From Forficula auricularia (taxonomy: Eukaryota > Arthropoda > Insecta > Dermaptera > Forficulidae), in assembly GCA_024734495.1 (NCBI GenBank), contig JALMQS010000435.1, positions 62,001 through 126,000 on the forward strand: DNA of 64,000 nt, in the 5' to 3' direction. Below are positions 27,252 through 35,943 of this stretch, one piece after another. Both the position numbers and the translations under genes were made by a program. Position 1 is the first letter of the stretch. Each line of letters opens with the position of its first letter. The notes beneath the pieces are model-generated. The model saw only the letters and a program-made list of their open reading frames with translations. It was not told the origin of the DNA and made no database searches.

Positions 27252-27700
27252 CAAGTTTTAACAGCAACGTTAACATTTTACTTTTAAACACTAGGTGTTA
27301 AAAATCCATTATGAAGATAGCTACGTTTTCTGCTTGTTCCAGTTTTTACAATATTTTTACACTCCTCGATAGCGCGCGATAGTTTGATTTGTTATTCTCA
27401 ATCTAGTATCTCAGCTATTTTTAATAAAAAAAAGAACAGCTAAAAAAAGAAAATTCACCAAAAATACCCACATAGCTAGTCTATCGCCAAGTTCACATAC
27501 ATTAGTTCCGCGCGACAAGGGGTAACTGATGTGCGCTACTGGTGGGAGAACACTGATGACAGGGAATCTGGCGGTGAGAAAACATAGCACCACTCGGACC
27601 CACAGCTTTGTCTGAGCCAAAACTTTTATATATGTTATATATTTTATATTTTAACCAAACAAATTTATTTTATAAACCATAAATAAATAAAATAAATAAA
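27252..27700. other. Intergenic sequence, no gene
   Basis: No exon resembling the missing nardilysin C-terminus is visible here. A CG-rich palindromic scrap TAGCGCGCGATAG lies at about 27369-27381. Confidence 0.35.
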
Positions 27701-27704
27701 GATA

Positions 27705-27712
27705 TATAAATA

Positions 27713-27751
<39 letters not shown>
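27705..27751. repeat. (TA)n microsatellite
   Basis: Almost pure alternating TA of about 45 bp. Confidence 0.9.
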
Positions 27752-27754
<3 letters not shown>

Positions 27755-27850
27755 GGGTCGGTAGGGCAATCGGTTAAATCACCAACTTTTCTAATCCGAT
27801 TAGGAGAACATCAACCTAGACTTCATCAGTTCGATCCCAGCAAGAAGCAA
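27752..27850 (+). repeat. tRNA-like SINE head or LINE leader
   Basis: AGGGGTCGGTAGGGCAATCGG resembles an A box, and CAGTTCGATCCCAG a B box, 60 bases apart. It directly precedes the RTE-like LINE and could be a separate SINE head. Confidence 0.4.
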
Positions 27851-27859
27851 AGTGAATTT

Positions 27860-30800
27860 ATTTGAAAATACTAAATAACCGGCCCCTCGGCTCCAGAAAC
27901 TGACAATCTCTGGTTCTACAAAACCTCGCGCATGCGCAGGACGAAATTTCGTAACAAGCAACCATGAATCGTGAGAGGCAAAAACAAGATTACCCCAGGT
28001 GGTAAACAATCCACCCACCCTCGAGTGGCAACCGGGCATTCAGATTCTGGGGGATCCGGACCATCACGAAGTCAAGGAAGAAACAATGGAAGAATAACAC
28101 CAAAAATCCATACATACCTGGGCACCTTTAACATCAACACACTCATCCGGCCAGGAAAAATTACCTGACCATGGAACTCGATAACACGTTCCGGAAAAAG
28201 ATAGAGGCGTGGAAGGTCCAACCAGAAAGAAACATCAAGCTTTGCGTGATCCCAAGGGTCCAAACGCAACAAATAATAAATAAATTATATATATATATGT
28301 TTATATATATATAGGAAGTGTTACTAGAACTCACTAGAAATAAAATTGACATTTGCGCGATATCTGAGTCAAAAAAGAAAGGGAAAGGAATAACTCCATA
28401 TCAGGATTACCTCCTGTTTTTTAGTGGTGTACCCAAAGAATCAAGAGCTAAAGAAGGTGTTGCACTGGCTATCCATAGGAACTTGGAAAGATTAATTGAC
28501 CATCATGAATATATTTCTGAGAGGATTCTTATGGTATCAATGAAAGTCGATAACTCCCATCTGTATGTTTTTAGTGTGTATGCGCCTGAGGATTGTAAGC
28601 CTAAGTTGGAGAAGGAACAATTTTATGACTCCCTCCAAGAAAATCTATCTAAAATACCTCCAAATAATCCTGTACTAATTCTAGGAGATCTAAATGCCAG
28701 AGTAGGAGACGATGTTGTGCACGGAATTAAACATCGCTTCAATGAGAGAGAGTATAATGACAATGGAACTATCTTTGTTCAATTTTGCGCAGATAATGAG
28801 CTGAGGATCAATAACACCTTTTTCGACCATAAGATCCAACATAAATACACATGGCAAAATACTAGGGGCCAAAAATCTACTTTAGATTATGTTGTTTCAA
28901 ATCGTAACTTACATCCATCGCAGATACTAGACGTAAGATCATTGAACTCAGCTGACGTTGGGAGCGATCATAGTCTTGTTCTCTGCAAACTACGGCTGCA
29001 AGTACAACGAATTAAGAAGAAAGAAACCATCAAGGAACAAAGATTAAATATAGAACTATTAGAAGACGAAAGTATTAGGCACCTCTATCAGGCGAGACTG
29101 ACAAATCTGATCCACGAAAATCAGACAAATATTTCAAATGAGATCAATGATTACTGGAGGAACATAAAATATAATATCCTAACCGCTGCCAAAGAAGCAA
29201 TTGGAGTGAGAGAAGTAAAGATCCCATCACAAACTCTTAAGAAAACACCCTGGTTCTGTGAGGAGATTAAAGACCTGGCAGATCAGAAAAGAAAAGCTTT
29301 TCTGCAATTTAAAGCATTAGGAACATCTCAGGCATATAACGTCTATAAGTTGATAAGAAATCAAGTTAACTGTAAAATCAGACAAATAAAAAGAGATTAC
29401 TGGGAAGCTTATACTAAGAACCTTGAGAGAGATTTTTACGGCCAGCAAAGGAAAATATGGGGAATGTTACGTAATCAAAAAAAAGAACTTCAAGAATACT
29501 CGCCCGTGAACAGAATAGAGAAAGATACATGGATTAAATACTTCGAGAAGCTCTATGCCGGCACAAATGAAGAACTTCCGAGGATTGGTGATTCAAGGGA
29601 TGTGGTGAGTGTTGATGAGGAGGAGGTTTATGAGGTCATAAAAAGTTTGAAAAATAGAAAATCTCCTGGCGAAGATAACATCACTAACGAGTTGATAAAA
29701 TATGGAGGTATACCCCTGTGGGAAGAGATTTCAAAGCTGATTCTGCTGATATTTGAAAGAGGCAAGATCCCTGAAGAATGGAGAACAAATGTCGTTATAC
29801 CCATTTTTAAGAAAGGCGAAAGACGGGTGCCTGATAATTACCGCGGAATAAACCTGCTTAACACTCATCTGAAGCTAACTACAAAAATAATATCAAATAA
29901 ACTACAGGAAATAATTAATATCCATGATGAACAACAAGGATTTCGAAGAAATCGATCATGTATTGATGCCATTTTTGCCATCAGACAACTCTCCGAAAAA
30001 GCCTATGAATTCAATAAGCCAGCTTTCTTCTGCTTCATTGATATTGAAAAGGCGTTTGATAAAATCAAGCTTGCACATATCATCAACATCCTGATTAAGC
30101 ATAAAATACCAAATAGCCTTATTAACCTGATCAAAGATATCTACACAGACAACTCTGCAAAATTAAAAATAGAAGGAAGACTGACACAGAGCATCCCAGT
30201 AAACCAAGGGATTAGGCAAGGTGATTCCCTTAGCCCATTACTATTCAACATAGTAATGAACGAGATAATAGAGGGAATTAAGGACCTTAAAGGATACACC
30301 ATCGGAGATGAAAATATATCATGTGTGTGTTACGCTGACGACGCAGCCCTGGTTGCCGAAGATGAAGATTCTCTTCAAAGACTTCTATACCGATTCAGTC
30401 TACTAGCCACCAAATTCGATCTTACCCTATCAACAAAAAAAACAAAAGCTCTTACTATATCCAAAGAGCCACTTCGATGCAAATTACAGCTATATGATAA
30501 GATAATAGAACAGGTCATGACATTTACGTACCTTGGTATTCAGATAACCTCTCATCAAGATCTAGAGACAGAAGTAAAAACACAATCTATTAAAGCCCTA
30601 CGGATATCAGGTTGTCTTAATAGCACAATCTGGTCGAATAAGTTTTTAAGAACAGAAGCCAAGGTGCGAATATATAAAACTATGATAAGGCCAATATTGA
30701 CGTACGCAGCCGAAACAAGGCCAGATACAGCTAAAACTAGGCAGATGTTGGAGACGGCTGAGATGAAGACCCTAAGAAGAATCCTTGGCGTATCGTTGTT

Positions 30801-31036
30801 TGATAAACAAAGAAGTGAAGACATCAGGGAAAAATGTGAAATACAAAAGATCGATGACTGGGTCAAATGTAGAAGAGCGAATTGGTATGCACACGTGGAA
30901 AGAATGAGCGAAGACCGAATTCTCAAGAAAATTTTAACGAACAAGCCAGCAGGGAAAAGAAGTAGAGGTCGACCTAAAAAACGCTGGCAGGACGAGTTAG
31001 GATAAACAGACCACAGGTCTATCAATAAGAAGAAGA
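27860..31036 (+). mobile_element. RTE-like LINE (endonuclease plus reverse transcriptase)
   Basis: An N-terminal endonuclease start (TYLGTFNINTLIRPGKI, 28107-28166) is separated from the main ORF (28315-31005) by about 150 bases with a (TA)n end that do not belong to the coding sequence. The 3' end is short and runs into an AAGAAGAAG-type tail just before an N gap. The long intact frame suggests a young copy. Confidence 0.85.
28315..31005 (+). CDS. LINE endonuclease-reverse transcriptase (5' part displaced)
   Basis: Open frame of 896 codons with no ATG at its start; a stop lies just upstream (28312-28314). APE-type endonuclease: IDICAISES, LILGDLNARVGD, and the end of the domain GSDHSLVL. 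Reverse transcriptase: NYRGINLLNTHLKLTTKI, motif A FCFIDIEKAFDKI (about residue 575), motif B NQGIRQGDSLSPLLFNIVM, motif C CYADDAALVA (about residue 672), then FTYLGIQITS. The C-terminus is WYAHVERM and GKRSRGRPKKRWQDELG, usual for RTE-related LINEs. Catalytic Asps are present. The missing N-terminal endonuclease residues make this copy probably unable to move by itself unless the 150-base insert is removed. Confidence 0.9.
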   Translation, partial: EVLLELTRNKIDICAISESKKKGKGITPYQDYLLFFSGVPKESRAKEGVALAIHRNLERLIDHHEYISERILMVSMKVDNSHLYVFSVYAPEDCKPKLEKEQFYDSLQENLSKIPPNNPVLILGDLNARVGDDVVHGIKHRFNEREYNDNGTIFVQFCADNELRINNTFFDHKIQHKYTWQNTRGQKSTLDYVVSNRNLHPSQILDVRSLNSADVGSDHSLVLCKLRLQVQRIKKKETIKEQRLNIELLEDESIRHLYQARLTNLIHENQTNISNEINDYWRNIKYNILTAAKEAIGVREVKIPSQTLKKTPWFCEEIKDLADQKRKAFLQFKALGTSQAYNVYKLIRNQVNCKIRQIKRDYWEAYTKNLERDFYGQQRKIWGMLRNQKKELQEYSPVNRIEKDTWIKYFEKLYAGTNEELPRIGDSRDVVSVDEEEVYEVIKSLKNRKSPGEDNITNELIKYGGIPLWEEISKLILLIFERGKIPEEWRTNVVIPIFKKGERRVPDNYRGINLLNTHLKLTTKIISNKLQEIINIHDEQQGFRRNRSCIDAIFAIRQLSEKAYEFNKPAFFCFIDIEKAFDKIKLAHIINILIKHKIPNSLINLIKDIYTDNSAKLKIEGRLTQSIPVNQGIRQGDSLSPLLFNIVMNEIIEGIKDLKGYTIGDENISCVCYADDAALVAEDEDSLQRLLYRFSLLATKFDLTLSTKKTKALTISKEPLRCKLQLYDKIIEQVMTFTYLGIQITSHQDLETEVKTQSIKALRISGCLNSTIWSNKFLRTEAKVRIYKTMIRPILTYAAETRPDTAKTRQMLETAEMKTLRRILGVSLFDKQRSEDIREKCEIQKIDDWVKCRRANWYAHVERMSEDRILKKILTNKPAGKRSRGRPKKRWQDELG

Positions 31037-32017
31037 NNNNNNNNNNNNNNNNNNNNNNNNNNNNNNNNNNNNNNNNNNNNNNNNNNNNNNNNNNNNNNNN
31101 NNNNNNNNNNNNNNNNNNNNNNNNNNNNNNNNNNNNNNNNNNNNNNNNNNNNNNNNNNNNNNNNNNNNNNNNNNNNNNNNNNNNNNNNNNNNNNNNNNNN
31201 NNNNNNNNNNNNNNNNNNNNNNNNNNNNNNNNNNNNNNNNNNNNNNNNNNNNNNNNNNNNNNNNNNNNNNNNNNNNNNNNNNNNNNNNNNNNNNNNNNNN
31301 NNNNNNNNNNNNNNNNNNNNNNNNNNNNNNNNNNNNNNNNNNNNNNNNNNNNNNNNNNNNNNNNNNNNNNNNNNNNNNNNNNNNNNNNNNNNNNNNNNNN
31401 NNNNNNNNNNNNNNNNNNNNNNNNNNNNNNNNNNNNNNNNNNNNNNNNNNNNNNNNNNNNNNNNNNNNNNNNNNNNNNNNNNNNNNNNNNNNNNNNNNNN
31501 NNNNNNNNNNNNNNNNNNNNNNNNNNNNNNNNNNNNNNNNNNNNNNNNNNNNNNNNNNNNNNNNNNNNNNNNNNNNNNNNNNNNNNNNNNNNNNNNNNNN
31601 NNNNNNNNNNNNNNNNNNNNNNNNNNNNNNNNNNNNNNNNNNNNNNNNNNNNNNNNNNNNNNNNNNNNNNNNNNNNNNNNNNNNNNNNNNNNNNNNNNNN
31701 NNNNNNNNNNNNNNNNNNNNNNNNNNNNNNNNNNNNNNNNNNNNNNNNNNNNNNNNNNNNNNNNNNNNNNNNNNNNNNNNNNNNNNNNNNNNNNNNNNNN
31801 NNNNNNNNNNNNNNNNNNNNNNNNNNNNNNNNNNNNNNNNNNNNNNNNNNNNNNNNNNNNNNNNNNNNNNNNNNNNNNNNNNNNNNNNNNNNNNNNNNNN
31901 NNNNNNNNNNNNNNNNNNNNNNNNNNNNNNNNNNNNNNNNNNNNNNNNNNNNNNNNNNNNNNNNNNNNNNNNNNNNNNNNNNNNNNNNNNNNNNNNNNNN
32001 NNNNNNNNNNNNNNNNN
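31037..32017. other. Assembly gap (981 N)
   Basis: Run of N immediately after the LINE tail. Any host exon here is unseen. Confidence 1.
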
Positions 32018-32799
32018 GGTAGCCCTTCTGAATGATTTTGTATTCATATCTGTGAATTTTCTAAAGTCTTGAAATGCAAAAACTGGGTGTGTGGGCTTAA
32101 ACTAGATGTAGGTGCAGGGGTGGGGTGCGAGTAGTGGGAGATCGGGAGTACGGGGTTTTCGAGCGAAAGTGGGGGTGTAGGGGTGGAGGTAGTGTGGAAG
32201 GATGCAGGAGGTGAGATGGAAATGTTGGGGGTCCGGGGGGCGGGGGGGTTTCGATTAATATAGGTGTGCTGAAGCAAAAATTTAACAGGCATCGCTCAGC
32301 CAGGTACTGATAATAATGAAGGAATGATTTTGCTATTTTATTTTTAAGGATTAGCGATTCCGATACCGCAAAAAGTTAATTTGAAAATTTAATAGTCGCC
32401 ACAAAAAGTTTTTATTATTAGATTAAAAATGTCACTCGTTCAAATGTTAACTACGATTACACTCTGTTGACGTAATCTTGTTAAATGGACTCATTTCGAT
32501 TTGAACCCGACTCGGTTAATCTCTTTTCAAGTTTTGCGTGCCGATGATTAAAAGGGACCAGAACCTGACTTCAGAGAGCCAGTTAGTTAGTTTGCATTTA
32601 TTTGCCGATAGCAACCGAAATAACGAAATAAAGCCAGCAGCTCACCTTCAACCCTTCAACCCTTCTGCCAATGCTCCTAAAATGCTAATATGACTTGAAT
32701 TCGTAAAATAACTTCTTTTGTTTGGATTTTATCTTTTATCTTCTATTCAAGTGGAATTCAAATTGTCTCTTCTCTTTCCCGTCATATTATATATAAACC
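32018..32799. other. Intergenic sequence with a G-rich patch
   Basis: 32090-32250 is strongly G-rich on the plus strand; the Pro/Ser-rich minus-strand frame over it looks compositional. No gene seen. Confidence 0.35.
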
Positions 32800-33129
32800 C
32801 AGTGGTGGCGCCAACTTTCATTTCAGTTGGGCGACGACATCTAGCAGAAAAATTAGAGGTTGTACAAAAATGTGCATTATTTCAGGTAATACAGTTTTTG
32901 TATAATTTAGATATTCTATTTCAATAGTTTTAGATATAATTATATAATTATTATATTTTTATTATATAAAGTCTATAATAATATTGAAAGCGATTGGTTT
33001 TACATTTTTTTTACTTTACCATACAGGGTATGGTCAAGTATTTTGTAATCGTGAAACACAAAGAGAAACAAGAGGTTGTCCTCTGCTTGATGCAAATAAA
33101 CATACACACGCCTATATCGAGATGATATA

Positions 33130-33130
<1 letters not shown>

Positions 33131-33177
<47 letters not shown>
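33131..33177. repeat. (TA)n microsatellite
   Basis: About 46 bp of alternating TA. The upstream 33075-33110 block (AGAGGTTGTCCTCTGCTTGA) has a copy at 9302-9322 in the nardilysin intron. Confidence 0.9.
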
Positions 33178-33184
<7 letters not shown>

Positions 33185-33365
33185 TTGTTTGGGGCTTATA
33201 GTTTCGAAGACTTGGTTTCATCATCAGTCTTTTTTAATTATAAATATTATTTATCATGGAGTCAATACCGTATGGATATTGAAAATTTGATGTTTCTTCA
33301 CTGGTGGTCAGTTTAGAATTTTAAAGGAAATGCCGTCAAATTTTAAACATTATGAAAAATGAATA

Positions 33366-33498
33366 AAGTATGTTAGCAGGTATTTGGACGGGAAAGTAGA
33401 AAATCACCTGATGAAGCCGAAATGAAATTGGCGAAACGTTGCGTAAATCGATGAGAATTATTTGATTTTATACTTTCTAAATACCTGCTAACATACTT
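33366..33498. repeat. 133-bp hairpin element with a hammerhead-like core
   Basis: Perfect 20-bp inverted ends (AAGTATGTTAGCAGGTATTT at 33366-33385, complement at 33479-33498), and a second paired block (33392-33407 with 33460-33477). Between them is CTGATGA-A-GCC...GGC-GAAACG-TTG-CGTA (33408-33444). Confidence 0.75.
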
Positions 33499-33784
33499 AA
33501 TTCACTAATTAATATGGATGCGAAGGAGTTTAATAATAATCATGAAAAATATTCATTTAACAAGGAGGCCTGTAGGATAGGCTAGTACTACCCAGAGGTG
33601 TCTTTTGGTTGCATAGATAAAGGCGGATTCGGTTTCTTAGGCTATTCTTTACGTAGTACCTGATGGCTTAAAGTTAAAAGTAATATACTAATATTATTTT
33701 AGATTTTGAATTCAGGTAAAAAGGTAGAATTTTATTTGAAACCAGAATTAAATAAAATTTAAATGAAATTTATTTATTTTATTT

Positions 33785-34130
33785 TTACTTTATCCAATGC
33801 GAAGCATAGGTAAAATATTGTAATCGGTCTCGCGGAAAGCATGGCTTCAAAGGGTCCTCAGGTAAAGACTACGGAACCCATGGTCTTAATTAAAGTTACA
33901 AATTGTAGTATTCAATTAGGTTGAATTTTAGCACGGGACGGGGTCTCGTCGAGAGCCCAAAAAGTGCAATTTTTTCATTTAGTGCGTGCGGATGTATGTA
34001 TGTATGGATGGATGGATGTAGGGATGTTATCGTTTTTTTGGCCCACGATTTTTTCCACACCGTTGCACCGATTGAAATGAAATTGAAAACTACCATTCTT
34101 TTAACAAAATGAAGCGCTGATTAGTTTTTG
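33785..34130 (+). repeat. Dispersed repeat (TTTACTTTATCCAATG)
   Basis: Shares about 100 bases with 63090-63200 (AAAGGGTCCTCAGGTAAAGA and neighbours), plus GTATGGATGGATGGATG simple repeats. Class unknown. Confidence 0.55.
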
Positions 34131-34873
34131 GTACATATCGGCCCACAAACATTAGTACTTTATTTCAGTACTTTTTTAGTTTTTTCTAAATATCTTAAAT
34201 GACTTAACCAATTTTGATGAAATTTAATATCCTAATTAAGTACCTTGGGGACGACAAAAGGGTTAAATAAAGTTTTTAGTAAAATTATATTTTAAACTAC
34301 TTTATTCTAGAGTAAGATTGTACTTTTTAAAATTCTTTAAAATTTATTCATTTGATGGTTTTAATATAAATCATATAACCTAACTTAAGTAAGAGTGGAT
34401 AGGCTTCTCTGTGTGAAATGCTAAAAATTTGGGAGGAAATTTTATAAGTAACCATAGCAACTGCGTTGTTTTCTTATCTGTTACCTTTGCTGGAGACATA
34501 GAGGAATCGACTTAAAACCAAAAATAGCGATTGATTCTCATCTAGTTTAGTTAGTCAACGATTTGACCCACTGCACCATCATAAAGGCATCGCTATGCAC
34601 AAAGTATTGAAATTAAACGCAATTAAAAATAATATTAATAAACAGGTTGTTCCTACGTAGACCCTTTTAACCCTAAAGAAAGAGGGAGATCCTTAGAATC
34701 GTATAATTATTATATTTTTATTATATAAAGGCTATAATATTGAAAGCAATGGTTACCTTTTTTTTTTTTTTTATCAACTCGGTTTTCAATATTTTTTGCT
34801 TAAATGCTAAATTTAGTAGGTTGGGCGAGAGCAATTTAGGTTGGGCGCTCGCCCAACTCTGGCGCCGCCGCTG

Positions 34874-35848
34874 TATATAAAGTAAATAATAAAATTATGA
34901 CAAAAATCGGGCAAAGGTTGTTGCTACTATACTTTATCTCTAGCGGTATATTATTATTTAAATCACATCAATAATTGTATTAAATTTTTAAATTAAATAA
35001 TAACTTTATTAACCAATAAAAAATTTCTAAAAAAAAAAATGTTTAACAATTTCAAATAATTCGGCCTCGAGGCCCAAATGTCTCATCGAATGGCTATAAC
35101 ATTTAGCTGGTCAAATATGAAAGAATGTATTGCGGAATATTTATTCACTATCGGGGTAAAAGTAATAGATTTTTTTATAACTTTCCCTATCAATAAAATT
35201 AAAAATATTATACAGGAATGTACTTTAAACACTTTGGGCTTATTTTCAAAATAAAATTGAAAATACCATTTGGTTGGCTTTTGAGCTAGAGAGTAGACAA
35301 AATTTGGTAAACATCCATTAAAATATAAATTTTTTGATGTTCATTTTATATATATAGAGACAAAAACTCAGTGAAATTGGTAAAAAAAATTTATAAAAAT
35401 AGTTTTAACAGTTTTTGTCAGAAATTTCGAAAATACCAAAGAAAAAAAAACTTTTTTCATTCACTATTACAATACCTGACCGTATCCTGTATTGTAAAAT
35501 AATATATTAAATTAATATACAGATTTTTGAGTTTCTTTTTTTTGAAAAAAGATGGAATTTTTTTAAAAATATACTCTAATATTAAGAACTGAATTTAAAT
35601 ATTTTAAATATTTCTACTAAAATCTTTGATTTGTTCCTAAATAAAATTAAATTTACTTCTTAACATATTAAAGTTGAAGAAGTTGTCTCAATTAAATAAC
35701 CAAAACCAAAACATTATCTATTAGAATTTCGCTCTGGAAGACGAAAAGATTTATTTTTTAAATTTGATCAAGATTCACAAAAAAACGGAACACCCAATTG
35801 TTTTTTAAGGCATTTCAAAGGCTGTTTCAATAAATATTGAAGTCTTAC
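34874..35848. other. GPCR gene region downstream of the helix-1 exon, no exon seen
   Basis: AT-rich. Contains one end of the family with TTACAATAC(C/T)TGACC(A/G)TA (35465-35508). I looked for a continuation of the receptor on the minus strand and saw none. Confidence 0.4.
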
Positions 35849-35943
35849 TTTATGGAGGCGAGGATAGCAAAAGCGACGATCAGAGTTGCCAGGGAAACAG
35901 TGTAGCCGATTTCGGAAATGCATTTCAATGCTGGAAAATAGCC
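35849..35943 (-). CDS. GPCR exon, transmembrane helix 1
   Basis: Acceptor ttttattccag, donor AA|GTAAGA. It encodes GYFPALKCISEIGYTVSLAT and LIVAFAILASIK, a hydrophobic helix preceded by a short amphipathic turn as in class B receptors. It enters in phase 0 and leaves after two bases of a Lys or Asn codon, so another exon must follow. Confidence 0.82.

Larger units (their letters stand above)
32800..34873. mobile_element. Possible hAT-type element with nested insertions
   Basis: Ends CAGTGGTGGCGCCAACTTTC and, inverted from the right, CAGCGGCGGCGCCAGAGTT. TATATAAA occurs next to both ends (within two bases on the left). Interior holds a microsatellite, a hairpin element and a dispersed repeat. 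No transposase seen. Confidence 0.5.

Noticed and set aside
31022..32047. Long minus-strand open frame across the N gap
   Set aside because: It is open only because N codons are not stops.
32044..32292. Pro/Ser-rich minus-strand ORF
   Set aside because: Follows from the G-rich plus strand; no homologue recognised and no splice or start support.
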